From Methanosarcinaceae archaeon (GTDB lineage: Archaea; Halobacteriota; Methanosarcinia; Methanosarcinales; Methanosarcinaceae), in assembly GCA_023544565.1 (NCBI GenBank), contig JAMJFS010000014.1, positions 1 through 44,994 on the forward strand: a stretch of 44,994 bases of DNA, written 5' to 3'. The notes under the pieces were generated by a model. The model was not told the origin of the DNA and made no database searches. It saw only the letters and a program-made list of their open reading frames with translations. This document shows, piece after piece, positions 26,005-34,542 of this stretch (the stretch's first letter is position 1; the number at the start of each line of letters is the position of its first letter). The position numbers and the translations under genes are program-made.

Positions 26005-26150
26005 ATAATCACTGTGTCGATAATTAATCGTCCTAAATTACGGTACTAAACATACTATTTGAAATTTGCATTACAATAAGCACAATCGCATAAAACGTTT
26101 TCTTATTCTAGCACTTTTAACTTTTAACATATTCTTAAAAACGTATCAGT

Positions 26151-26966
26151 TCAAGTGCCAATCTGAACAGGATTCGCTATTTTCTTAATTGTGGCAATGG
26201 CAGATAGTGCTGCAAGGTAACTGGTTTTTGGATTCGTGGGTGACGGAACATTCTCAACCTTTGTGTTGAACTTGCCAAACTCCCCTTCCACTGATATCTC
26301 ATGAACGTTCGTAGTCAATACCGGATCTGCCACGATCCTGACTTTTGTTCTTTCAAATCCGATCCCTGCAATGCTCAAGGATGCTGCAACATTCACATTT
26401 GCCGGAAATGCTTTTACTGCTTCATTTGCAGTTCCTTCAAATATTACAGTCCTGCTTGTTATCTTATCAAGGTCAATGTTATTCTGAATGATATATGGAG
26501 CACCTGCAAGACCAAGCGGTGGTTTTTGCGTGGTCAACGTTATTGAATATACTTCTGCCGACATGGCAGATTTTAATCCATCAAGCCCAACAATTGCACC
26601 GGATGGGAGATACACCTTGCAAGCTTTCTCTTTTGCAAGACCAAAAATAGTATCGCGAAGTTTTTCGTCAGCAAATGCACCAATGCTCATGATCATAACA
26701 TCGCATCCGGCATTTAGAGCAGTTAAAGCAACTTCGGGCACTGCCATCTGTGATGCAGCCTCAACAATAAGATCAACGTGCTGTGCCATTTCTGCAATAT
26801 CAAGTATCTGCGGATTCATGTTCTTCAACTTTATTTTTACGGATGCTGTGTGTTCATCATTCCTGTCGTAAATCGCATACAGTTCGATATTCATTGAACC
26901 TTCATCAATCGCCTTGCATATTTCGGCACCGATCGCACCACATCCGACAACTCCTATCTTAAACAT
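26151..26966 (-). CDS. nadX: L-aspartate dehydrogenase
   Basis: NadX oxidises aspartate to iminoaspartate with NAD(P), replacing the oxygen-dependent NadB, which suits an anaerobe. The N-terminal Rossmann motif is 'KIGVVGCGAIGAEIC', followed by 'LYAIYDRNDEHTAS'. 'SGAIVGLDGLKSAMSAEVYS' and 'NVNVAASLSIAGIGFERTKV', including the catalytic-region histidine later in the chain ('VHEISVEG'), are family blocks. The 271-residue length is normal. A tandem 15-base direct repeat lies directly upstream of the start. Confidence 0.93.
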   Translation of the reverse strand: MFKIGVVGCGAIGAEICKAIDEGSMNIELYAIYDRNDEHTASVKIKLKNMNPQILDIAEMAQHVDLIVEAASQMAVPEVALTALNAGCDVMIMSIGAFADEKLRDTIFGLAKEKACKVYLPSGAIVGLDGLKSAMSAEVYSITLTTQKPPLGLAGAPYIIQNNIDLDKITSRTVIFEGTANEAVKAFPANVNVAASLSIAGIGFERTKVRIVADPVLTTNVHEISVEGEFGKFNTKVENVPSPTNPKTSYLAALSAIATIKKIANPVQIGT

Positions 26967-26971
26967 GTTAA

Positions 26972-27001
26972 TTACGCTCTTATTAGTTATGCTCTTATTA
27001 A
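26972..27001 (+). repeat. Tandem 15-base direct repeat in the nadX leader
   Basis: TTACGCTCTTATTAG (26972-26986) is followed head-to-tail by TTATGCTCTTATTAA (26987-27001), two mismatches. It ends six bases from the nadX start codon, in the divergent nadX-nadC region. It could be a regulator site; no regulator is identified. Confidence 0.6.
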
Positions 27002-27074
27002 TACAAAAGTATAGTAATAAATTGATAACGGTTCTATCATTTTATGGTTGATCCGTTAATACTTCAATACCAAT

Positions 27075-27088
27075 TGAAAGCATATAAA
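27075..27088 (+). promoter_or_regulatory. BRE/TATA promoter of nadC
   Basis: TGAAAGCATATAAA is a good archaeal BRE (GAAAG) plus TATA box. It lies about 35 bases before the nadC ATG, predicting a leader of roughly ten bases that could include the GGTGAATG just before the start. Confidence 0.55.
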
Positions 27089-27121
27089 TCTCTTGAGACA
27101 TAAAGTAGATGTGGTGAATGG

Positions 27122-27955
27122 ATGCTTATTCGTGAAATTGAACAATTTATTGATGAAGACCTCGGATATAATGATATCTCATGTATTGTAGTGCCGAATG
27201 AAACTATAGATGCAACAATCTTCACAAAAGAGGACTGTACGCTTGCAGGACTTGATGTAGCAGAATCATTTTTTGATTATTTTGATATATATGCACAAAC
27301 TGAATATTCAAACGGTGATGATATTCTCGCAGGTAAGGTGATATTCACCCTTCAAGGCAGCACGGTGTCAATACTTCGTGCAGAGAGACTTGTATTGAAT
27401 TTTCTCGGACATCTCATCGGCATAGCAACATTAACCCGCAGTTGTGTCAACAAAGTGAAACCACTTTCTCAAGTGCGTATTGCATGTACAAGAAAAACAA
27501 CCCCCGGCATCCGCAAATTTGAAAAAATGGCTGTGGTGGCAGGCGGCGGCGATGCGCACAGATTCAACCTTTCTGATTCCATCATGCTAAAAGACAACCA
27601 CATTAAGATGATGGGGATTGAAAACGCCATCAAATCCGCCAAAAAAATGGCAAGTTTCACACAAAAGATCGAAGTGGAGGTAGAATCCACAGATGATGCG
27701 ATCCTTGCTGCAAGTATGGGCATAGATATCATCATGCTGGACAATATGAATTCCGGCGAAGTTATTCAAACTGTAGAGATGTTAAAGCGAAAAGGACTTC
27801 GCGACTCCATCATAATTGAAGCATCCGGCGGCATCGATTCCGACAATGTTGTCGAGTATGCTAAAACAGGTGTCGATGTAATTTCGATGGGTTCGCTTAT
27901 CCATAAAGCGCATTGGATCGATGTAAGTCTTGAATTTTCGATGTCAGACGATTGA
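27122..27955 (+). CDS. nadC: Nicotinate-nucleotide pyrophosphorylase (quinolinate phosphoribosyltransferase)
   Basis: NadC converts quinolinate plus PRPP to nicotinate mononucleotide. Family blocks are 'ERLVLNFLGHLIGIATLTR', 'CTRKTTPGIRKFEKMAVVAG' with the substrate-binding arginines and lysines, 'LSDSIMLKDNHI', and 'IEVEVESTDDAI', with 'IIEASGGIDSDNV' near the end. The 277-residue length is normal. It is divergent from nadX-nadA, so the three genes of de novo NAD synthesis share one control region of about 155 bases. GGTGAATG precedes the start. Confidence 0.95.
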   Translation: MLIREIEQFIDEDLGYNDISCIVVPNETIDATIFTKEDCTLAGLDVAESFFDYFDIYAQTEYSNGDDILAGKVIFTLQGSTVSILRAERLVLNFLGHLIGIATLTRSCVNKVKPLSQVRIACTRKTTPGIRKFEKMAVVAGGGDAHRFNLSDSIMLKDNHIKMMGIENAIKSAKKMASFTQKIEVEVESTDDAILAASMGIDIIMLDNMNSGEVIQTVEMLKRKGLRDSIIIEASGGIDSDNVVEYAKTGVDVISMGSLIHKAHWIDVSLEFSMSDD

Positions 27956-28060
27956 GATGATAGTCATAAAGTTTATATTTAAACCTGTATATTATACATG
28001 CAATTATATGTAAAAACGATTGAATATTATGATAAATGATTTTTGGATTGTCGAGGGAAA

Positions 28061-29332
28061 ATGATCAAGTCAAAACGGATTTTTTTACTTGTTTTGTGTT
28101 CAGTGATACTTTTGATGACGCTGTCAGGAAGTGCATCTGCTAGATTTGAATATTACGAAGAAGAAATAAAAGTCGGTGATGGATATCAGATTAACAATTA
28201 TGTAATTGATGTCACGGATGTTTTTCTTTCTGATAAACTCGCGGTCTTTAAAGTTTATAAAAATGGTGCTGATAAACCAATATACGATGATATGATTGGC
28301 ATCAATGATACTTTAAATTTTGATCTTGAAAATGGTGAAGTGGATTTGAAACTTTTGTCTGTTGGTAGTGGCGTACTTAATAGAGTCAATGTTCTCATTA
28401 CAGTTAAAAATGTAGATATATACTTGACGGAGATTGTAAACGGTGGACATGAATATGCCACCTATTCGGGAACTCCTGTCATAGAATTGACAAAAACCGT
28501 TGATGAAAGTAACATAATGGTTGATGATATTATAACGGTGACTGTTACTGCAAAAAATACCGGTGATGACAAGGCAACAAATGTTATTTTTTCAGACCCA
28601 AAACAGGAACATTTCATATTGGATAAAAGTATACTTGAGCAGACTGGCCCTATGTCGCTGGATATTGGAGCCTCACAAACGGTCTTTGTGTACATGCTAA
28701 AGGCAACCGAGGCAGGAATATTCACACTTAAGTCAAGCACAGCCACATTTTCAAACCGCGCAAATCAGGCATTTCCACAGGCATTGTCAACTACACCAAC
28801 TGTGACAGTAACAGCACCTGAAATACCGGAAGTGCCAAAGAAAAATGCAGTGCTGGAACTTTCAACAGACGTTGACAGTATGAATGTTAAAAGAAATGAC
28901 CAGATCACTGCAACCATTAGCATCAAGAACACAGGCGATGCACCTGCAAGTGCAGTGTGGATCGAGATGGTCATTCCACAAGACCTTGAGTATGTGAGCG
29001 GTGACAGCACGATAGAAGTCATTGGTGGTGTGCCAAAGATATACATGGGATCATTTGGTGTACAGCAGGAGAAGGAATTTACCTATACTGTAAAAGCGAG
29101 TGAACTTGGAACATACACCCTTACAACAAAGTTGTCGTATGAATATGATAATGGAGTGGATGCTGAAAGTCAAAAGGTTAGCACTGAATCTGTAACAGGG
29201 AATGTTTACGTGCAGAAAGGAAAATATGACGCTCTGTTAGAGCAACCCATATATGTCTATGTTCTGCCGATAATTGCAATTATTGCGATTGGGGCATGGA
29301 TATTTCACAGACACAAACAATATAAGTTTTAA
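28061..29332 (+). CDS. Secreted, membrane-anchored surface protein with DUF11-like repeats
   Basis: The product is 423 residues from the ATG at 28061 (GAGGG at 28053-28057). An N-terminal signal sequence 'RIFLLVLCSVILLMTLSGSA' is followed by a beta-rich domain with 'YVIDVTDVFLSDKLAVFKVY', as in archaeal S-layer-related proteins. Two repeats of the DUF11/CARDB type follow: 'DIITVTVTAKNTGDDKATNV' (about residue 160) and 'DQITATISIKNTGDAPASAV' (about 285). A C-terminal helix 'YVLPIIAIIAIGAWIFH' and basic end give the membrane anchor. Cell-surface structural or adhesive role is inferred. Confidence 0.78.
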   Translation: MIKSKRIFLLVLCSVILLMTLSGSASARFEYYEEEIKVGDGYQINNYVIDVTDVFLSDKLAVFKVYKNGADKPIYDDMIGINDTLNFDLENGEVDLKLLSVGSGVLNRVNVLITVKNVDIYLTEIVNGGHEYATYSGTPVIELTKTVDESNIMVDDIITVTVTAKNTGDDKATNVIFSDPKQEHFILDKSILEQTGPMSLDIGASQTVFVYMLKATEAGIFTLKSSTATFSNRANQAFPQALSTTPTVTVTAPEIPEVPKKNAVLELSTDVDSMNVKRNDQITATISIKNTGDAPASAVWIEMVIPQDLEYVSGDSTIEVIGGVPKIYMGSFGVQQEKEFTYTVKASELGTYTLTTKLSYEYDNGVDAESQKVSTESVTGNVYVQKGKYDALLEQPIYVYVLPIIAIIAIGAWIFHRHKQYKF

Positions 29333-29396
29333 TCACATTACTATATGAGATTAAATTCATAATTATGATTATAATTATTAAATCCGGAGGAATTAT

Positions 29397-30503
29397 TTGC
29401 TTAACATATTGATGGTAGGAAACGGACAGTGTGGCAATCGTATTCTTGATGCCGTCAACAAGCAGGCATTCGGTGGAAAAACAAAATTTGCAAAATTTTA
29501 TTCCAACCAAAAATTCAAGAGCCGAGTGGAAACTATTGCAGTCAATACTGCGATCAATGACCTCAAGGAATTGAAGTTCACAAAAGGGAAGGATCGAATT
29601 CATATTCCCCACCTTCATGGTGTAGGAGCTAACAGGAATGTTGGAAAATCTGTTTTTAACGATAATAAAGACCTCATAATGCGCCAGATAGAAGACAGGG
29701 GCCGTTTTGATGTGGCTTTTGTGGTAACATCCGCATCAGGGGGCACGGGTTCATCATTTACTCCAATGTTAATAAAGGAACTCAAGGAAAGATACGATTT
29801 TCCGGTCTATGCAATTGTTGTACTTCCATTCAGGGAAGAGGGTTCATTGTATCTTCAAAATGCGGCATTTTGTCTCAAGGACATGCGTGATAGCGGTGCA
29901 GACGGCATAATCCTTGCAGATAACCAGTTCCTCAAACAACTTGGCGGTGATGTGGAATCTGCATATAACGGGATCAATGATATGATCGCTGATCGTATCT
30001 TGTTCTTACTTGATGCACTGGACAGTGAAATGATGATGGTTACTGATCTTGGTGATTTTAAGACCGTGATGGATGGAGGTGCAGGTCTTGCCACGATTGG
30101 ATTCTACAGGGCTGAAAAGGATGTTCCTGTAAAGACCGCAATCCAAAAAGCACTGTCTCCTTCAGGATTGTTATTCTCAACAAATGTCTATGATGAAGCG
30201 AGCAGGGCAATGGTCATAATAAGAGGTGACAAGAGTTATTTGAGCATTGATGATATATCAAACGAAGTTGAAAAATTATCATCTGCTGTTGGCCATGTAT
30301 TCAAAGGTATCATCGTAAGAAATGGCGAATACCCTCAGGTTCTTGCGGTACTCACATTGGAGTCGGCATTTGAACTTGAAAAATTGTATGCTATTGCAGT
30401 TGATGCAATCAATCAGGAACGGGAAAAGAAAGAAAGGGTTGATAGTAAAAAAGAAGTAAATAAAGCATTTTCACAACTTGATGGTCTTGAACCTAGTTAT
30501 TGA
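29397..30503 (+). CDS. FtsZ/tubulin-superfamily GTPase, divergent archaeal type (CetZ-like or unassigned)
   Basis: The product is 368 residues. The start is TTG at 29397, supported by GGAGG at 29386-29390. The N-terminal nucleotide-binding loop is 'LMVGNGQCGNRILDAV' (residues 5-20). The tubulin signature is changed from GGGTGTG/S to 'ASGGTGSS' (residues 113-120). The T7 loop, which completes the GTPase site of the next subunit, is 'VTDLGDFKTVMDGG' with both acidic residues (D217 and D220), although the usual leading asparagine is not conserved. 'VLPFREEGSLYLQNAAFCL' follows the tubulin helix layout. It is distinct from canonical FtsZ; it may act in cell shape or in an unrelated filament. The FtsZ-conserved C-terminal peptide is absent. 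Confidence 0.8.
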   Translation: MLNILMVGNGQCGNRILDAVNKQAFGGKTKFAKFYSNQKFKSRVETIAVNTAINDLKELKFTKGKDRIHIPHLHGVGANRNVGKSVFNDNKDLIMRQIEDRGRFDVAFVVTSASGGTGSSFTPMLIKELKERYDFPVYAIVVLPFREEGSLYLQNAAFCLKDMRDSGADGIILADNQFLKQLGGDVESAYNGINDMIADRILFLLDALDSEMMMVTDLGDFKTVMDGGAGLATIGFYRAEKDVPVKTAIQKALSPSGLLFSTNVYDEASRAMVIIRGDKSYLSIDDISNEVEKLSSAVGHVFKGIIVRNGEYPQVLAVLTLESAFELEKLYAIAVDAINQEREKKERVDSKKEVNKAFSQLDGLEPSY

Positions 30504-30571
30504 AATTCATATTTCTATGATCGTTATTTCGATATGAATATCGATCAAACATTCATTTTTTGACAAATTTA

Positions 30572-30649
30572 GCCTAAATTTAGCTTAAATTTAGCCTTAA
30601 TCAGCCTAAATTTAGCTTAAATTTAGCCTTAATCAGCCTAAATTTACCC
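30572..30649 (+). repeat. 32-base tandem repeat, 2.4 copies
   Basis: Units start at 30572, 30604 and 30636 with a period of 32. Each unit contains AGCCTAAATTT followed by AGCTTAAATTT, then AGCCTTAATC, so there is also an internal 11-base sub-period. It lies between the tubulin-like gene and the permease, about 50 bases before the permease start. No spacers, so not CRISPR. Confidence 0.85.
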
Positions 30650-30696
30650 AAAATATTTGAACCTATGAAATGTAATTGTAGATGGGGATATGATAA

Positions 30697-31971
30697 ATGA
30701 GTGAAAAACCTGCGCTAAAACGTGAACTTGGACTGTTTGAACTGGTACTGAGTGGCATTGGAACGATCTTAGGTGCGGGAATATATGTCTTGCTTGGCAA
30801 AGCCGCAGGGCTTGCAGGCGATGCTGTATGGCTATCCTTCCTGTTCGCATCAGTGGTTGCAGCACTTACAGGCATCAGTTATATGGAACTTTCATCAATG
30901 TTCCCAAAAGCCAGTGCAGAGTATATGTATGTAAAAAAAGCTTTTGGAAGCGGTTCTGCATTTATCACAGGACTGTTGGTAATACTCGGATTGATAATAG
31001 CGAATTCAACAGTTTCTCTTGGTTTTGCAGGATATTTTAGTGTGTTGTTCAACACACCAATAATAGCTACTGCTATTGTATTGGTTCTGATATTCTCAAT
31101 TGTACTATTTATTGGCATAAAACAGTCAGTTCAGATCGTTATACTTATGACAATAATTGAAGTAGCCGGATTGCTGCTAGTTGTTTTTGTTGGATTGCCC
31201 CACATTGGTTCTGTTAATTATTTTGACATCCAGAACATGTCCGGTATTTTTGAAGCATCGACCCTTATATTTTTTGCATTCCTTGGATTTGAGGATATTG
31301 TAAAACTTGCTCAGGAAACAAGATCACCGGAGAAGAACATACCAAAAGCCCTGATCCTTTCCATAATGATCACAGTTGTGTTGTATATCCTTGTTGCAAT
31401 ATCAGCCGTAAGTATACTTGGCTACGAGGCATTATCCACCTCATCTGCTCCATTGGCAGATGTCGCATCCGTAGCTCTTGGAAATGATGCGTTTTTTGTA
31501 ATGTCTATAGTAGCACTTTTTTCCACTGCAAACACCAGCCTGCTGATGATGCTTGGCGGTTCGAGGATCCTTTATGGTATGGCTGAATCAGGTTCATTGC
31601 CACAGGTGTTCTCACGAATACATCTAAAAAGACGAACACCGTGGGTTGCGATCTTGACAATAGCAGCAATTTCAATATTGTTCCTGTTTATTGAAGATAT
31701 TTCGATGGTTGCAAACATATCCAATTTCATGATTTTTGTTATTTTTTTCATGGTCAATGTATCTTTGATCTGGCTGCGATATCGTGAACCTGATGTAAAA
31801 CGACCATTCAAGTCCCCAATTAATATTGGCAGGTTTGCAGTATTGCCGGCACTTGGTGCTATCTCGACGGTATTTCTTTTTTCGCATTTGAGTTTCGAGG
31901 TAATGGTCTATGGTTCCATACTGCTGATCGCTGTAGTTATCATCTCACTGATCGCAAACCACAATACATGA
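30697..31971 (+). CDS. APC-family amino acid permease
   Basis: The product is 424 residues with 12 membrane helices of the amino acid-polyamine-organocation superfamily. Helix 1 has the substrate-site signature 'LSGIGTILGAGIYVLLGKAA' (residues about 15-34), and the consensus 'FFAFLGFEDIVKLAQETRSP' follows helix 6. 'EKNIPKALILSIMI' continues the family block. It is probably a proton- or sodium-coupled importer; substrate is not readable from sequence. GGGGAT precedes the ATG by eight bases. A 32-base tandem repeat lies upstream, which may affect expression. Confidence 0.85.
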   Translation: MSEKPALKRELGLFELVLSGIGTILGAGIYVLLGKAAGLAGDAVWLSFLFASVVAALTGISYMELSSMFPKASAEYMYVKKAFGSGSAFITGLLVILGLIIANSTVSLGFAGYFSVLFNTPIIATAIVLVLIFSIVLFIGIKQSVQIVILMTIIEVAGLLLVVFVGLPHIGSVNYFDIQNMSGIFEASTLIFFAFLGFEDIVKLAQETRSPEKNIPKALILSIMITVVLYILVAISAVSILGYEALSTSSAPLADVASVALGNDAFFVMSIVALFSTANTSLLMMLGGSRILYGMAESGSLPQVFSRIHLKRRTPWVAILTIAAISILFLFIEDISMVANISNFMIFVIFFMVNVSLIWLRYREPDVKRPFKSPINIGRFAVLPALGAISTVFLFSHLSFEVMVYGSILLIAVVIISLIANHNT

Positions 31972-32018
31972 AGTACATTTAAGTATTGGAAATGATTACA
32001 ATAGTTGAGGCCAGAATA

Positions 32019-32456
32019 ATGGAATATACAAAAGGAACGATTGGTAGGGTATTTACAGCAAGGGTAGATCACGGGGATGATTTGCTTGCTGAACTCGAAA
32101 AACTTGCAGAAATTGAAGATATAAGATCAGCGATGTTTATCTTACTGGGTGCGATCGGGGAAGCAAAACTTGTGACCGGACCAAAAGAAAAGTCCCTTCC
32201 ACCTGAAACCATGTGGACCGAATACAATGATGTGCATGAAGTTGTGGGTGTGGGGAATATCTTTTTTGAGAACGATAAACCAAAGATACATCTTCACACT
32301 GCTGCAGGGCGTGGTGAAAATGTAAAGGTTGGATGTATGCGCGGCGAAAGTGAGACCTTTATGGTACTTGAAGTGTTTATTTTAGAGATCAGTGGTATAT
32401 CTGCAAGCCGTGTTTTTGACAGTGTAAAAGGATTTGCAGCAATTCAATTTAAATAA
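32019..32456 (+). CDS. PPC-domain (DUF296) DNA-binding-like protein
   Basis: The product is 145 residues from the ATG at 32019, behind GAGG at 32007-32010; earlier in-frame codons are less likely. The whole chain is the PPC/DUF296 fold, found in plant AT-hook proteins and in prokaryotic stand-alone trimers: 'RVFTARVDHGDDLLAELEKL', 'MFILLGAIGEAKLVTGP', 'GVGNIFFENDKPKIHLHTA' and 'FMVLEVFILEISG'. The histidines of 'PKIHLHTAAG' can bind a metal. Bacterial and archaeal members lack AT-hooks, and so does this one. It follows the permease by 47 bases and may be in the same operon. Biochemical role unknown. Confidence 0.85.
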   Translation: MEYTKGTIGRVFTARVDHGDDLLAELEKLAEIEDIRSAMFILLGAIGEAKLVTGPKEKSLPPETMWTEYNDVHEVVGVGNIFFENDKPKIHLHTAAGRGENVKVGCMRGESETFMVLEVFILEISGISASRVFDSVKGFAAIQFK

Positions 32457-32566
32457 TAATGCGATTACAAGATTCATTTATGCTCTTGGCACAAAAAGGA
32501 GTATATACGAACTCGCACTAAAAACAGGCATGATTAAAAAAGAACTTGCATTCTAAACAATGCCAA

Positions 32567-32938
32567 CTATTTAAGTTCGCGAAGCTTATCAATGCTTTCC
32601 ATCATGTCTTTGTTCTTTTGTTGAATTTCTAATTCGAACATTTCTATAATGGTAATTAGTGGAACAGTGAGTTTATAGTATTTTGTGGGTCTACCTTTAC
32701 CATTCGATTTTTTCTCATTACGTTCATCAACCCATCCTCGTTCTCGAAGTGGGCGCATGGCTACACTAACTTCAGGTTGTCTTAAACCTGATGACCTTTC
32801 GATCGTCTGTGATGTTATCTCTTCGCCACATAGAAGACATGCAATGGAGATTGATTCAGTTCGGGGAACATTGAGACTCTGAAGTAGTTCAATGATTTCA
32901 TACTCCGGGTCACCTAGTAATCTAATATCATCAATCAT
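32567..32938 (-). CDS. Winged-helix transcriptional regulator
   Basis: The product is 123 residues, a single winged-helix domain. The recognition region reads 'EITSQTIERSSGLRQPEVSV' and 'AMRPLRERGWVDE', and the wing is 'GKGRPTKYYKL'. The end is a coiled-coil helix ('EMFELEIQQKNKDMMESIDK') for dimerisation. This is the small predicted-regulator group (COG4738-like) of euryarchaea. It is divergent from enolase, with about 160 AT-rich bases between. A short open remnant ('RFIYALGTKRSIYELALKTG') lies between it and the PPC gene at 32466-32556. Confidence 0.8.
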   Translation of the reverse strand: MIDDIRLLGDPEYEIIELLQSLNVPRTESISIACLLCGEEITSQTIERSSGLRQPEVSVAMRPLRERGWVDERNEKKSNGKGRPTKYYKLTVPLITIIEMFELEIQQKNKDMMESIDKLRELK

Positions 32939-33101
32939 ATTTATATATACTAATTACTTCTGTGTTTATATAATTTACGTAGATATAAAATTGATATTTA
33001 TGTTTTTCTTATGATCTCAACTTAATTCCGTATGACAAACGGTAACGATATATACGTTTGCAGTAATTTATATGTTATAATTTTCTAGAAGGTGAACTCA
33101 G

Positions 33102-34373
33102 ATGTATGCTGGAAACAATAATAAATATAAGATCAATAAGATATATGCACGGGAGATATTGGATTCCAGAGGAAATCCCACTGTTGAAGTCGATGTGTAT
33201 ACAGATAAAGGATTTGGAAGAGCAAGTGTACCATCTGGCGCATCTACCGGCACGAATGAAGCACTTGAACTTCGTGACAAAGAAGACCGATATGGTGGCA
33301 AAGGCGTATTGGACGCTATTGACAACGTAAATAAAGCGATTCAACCTGAAATTCTCGGAATGGATGTTCGTAGCCAGCGAGAAATAGATAATATGATGAT
33401 CGGGTTGGATGGTACGAGTAACAAAGGGAGTCTTGGTGCCAATGCTATACTCGGTGTTTCGATGGCTATTGCAAAAGCAGCAGCAAATTCACTTAACATA
33501 CCGTTATACCGTTATTTTGGAGGTTCTAATGCATACACGTTGCCAGTACCTACGATGAATGTATTGAACGGTGGGCAGCATGCCGGAAATGATCTTTCTA
33601 TCCAGGAATTCATGATCCAGCCAAAAGGTGCTGACACATTTTCAAAGGCCTTGCAGATGGGTACGGAAACATATCATGCACTTGGAAAGGTTTTGGAAGC
33701 AAAATATGGAGCATCTGCAACCAATGTAGGATATGAGGGTGGTTATGCACCTCCGCTTACCATGACAGCCGATGCGCTTGATGCGCTTGTGAGTGCTATT
33801 GATGAAGCAGGGTATTCCGAAACTGAAGTAACTATCGGTATGGATGCTGCGGCTTCGGAATTCTTTGATGGTACACATTATTTGATCGACGGGAAAATGT
33901 TGACTCCAGGTGAACTTATTGATTATTATATTGAACTTGTGGACACATATCCGATCATACTGATCGAGGACCCGTTCTATGAAGATTCATTTGAAGATTT
34001 TGCAGCACTTACCGGTGAACTCTGGGATACGATCATCGTAGGGGATGACCTGTTTGTGACCAATGTTGAGAGACTCGCAAAGGGCATTGAGATGAACGCT
34101 GGAAATGCGTTGCTGTTGAAAGTGAACCAGATCGGTACTATTTCCGAAGCATTTGATGCAGCAAATAGGGCATCCCGCAGTGGTTACAAGGTCGTGGTAA
34201 GCCATCGCTCGGCAGAGACCGAAGATGATACTATTGCCGACATTTCTGTTGCAATTGGTGCTGACCTCATTAAAACAGGTGCACCTGCAAGAAGTGAGCG
34301 CACTGCAAAATATAACCAGTTACTTAGAATTGAAGAAGATCTCGGAGACGCTGCACATTATATGCAGATCTGA
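33102..34373 (+). CDS. eno: Enolase
   Basis: Enolase interconverts 2-phosphoglycerate and phosphoenolpyruvate. The product is 423 residues with 'AREILDSRGNPTVEVDVYTD' at the start, 'VPSGASTGTNEALELRD', the metal-site aspartates in 'TIGMDAAASEF' and 'LIEDPFYEDSFEDFAALTG', 'VGDDLFVTN', the catalytic lysine in 'LLKVNQIGT', and 'VVSHRSAETEDDTIADISVA'. The end, 'GAPARSERTAKYNQLLRIEE', is complete. AAGGTGA precedes the ATG. The usual archaeal neighbours (rpoN, rpoK, rps2) are not next to it here. Confidence 0.96.
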   Translation: MYAGNNNKYKINKIYAREILDSRGNPTVEVDVYTDKGFGRASVPSGASTGTNEALELRDKEDRYGGKGVLDAIDNVNKAIQPEILGMDVRSQREIDNMMIGLDGTSNKGSLGANAILGVSMAIAKAAANSLNIPLYRYFGGSNAYTLPVPTMNVLNGGQHAGNDLSIQEFMIQPKGADTFSKALQMGTETYHALGKVLEAKYGASATNVGYEGGYAPPLTMTADALDALVSAIDEAGYSETEVTIGMDAAASEFFDGTHYLIDGKMLTPGELIDYYIELVDTYPIILIEDPFYEDSFEDFAALTGELWDTIIVGDDLFVTNVERLAKGIEMNAGNALLLKVNQIGTISEAFDAANRASRSGYKVVVSHRSAETEDDTIADISVAIGADLIKTGAPARSERTAKYNQLLRIEEDLGDAAHYMQI

Positions 34374-34396
34374 GATTTTCGCTTATTCTTTTTTAT

Positions 34397-34456
34397 AGTA
34401 TATATTTTATAAATATGTAATGCGAGTTGATCCTAGCACAGCGAGATTTTTCTCAT
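34397..34456 (+). repeat. 60-base dispersed repeat, copy B
   Basis: Partner of copy A (19295-19354), same length and same orientation, located in the convergent gap after enolase. The 5' 20 bases are identical; the remainder keeps the pattern ATG-x-GAGT-xx-ATCC-x-AGCA-x-AGCGAG-x-TTTTCTCAT. Confidence 0.7.
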
Positions 34457-34488
34457 TTATCTAGTTAAAACTAATACCAATGTGAAAA

Positions 34489-34515
34489 ACGCCGCTTGCG
34501 GCGGATTGCCTCGTC
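34489..34515 (+). repeat. GC-rich palindromic element, copy 3
   Basis: ACGCCGCTTGCGGCGGATTG contains the perfect stem GCCGC-TT-GCGGC. It is in the gap between enolase and thioredoxin reductase. Same orientation as 8079-8107 and opposite to 21809-21838. Confidence 0.6.
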
Positions 34516-34542
34516 ATCAAAAATCACAAAACAAATCCGACC

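Noticed and set aside
30572-30649. Possible short CRISPR array
   Set aside because: The 32-base units are adjacent with no unique spacers, and no cas genes are present in the window.
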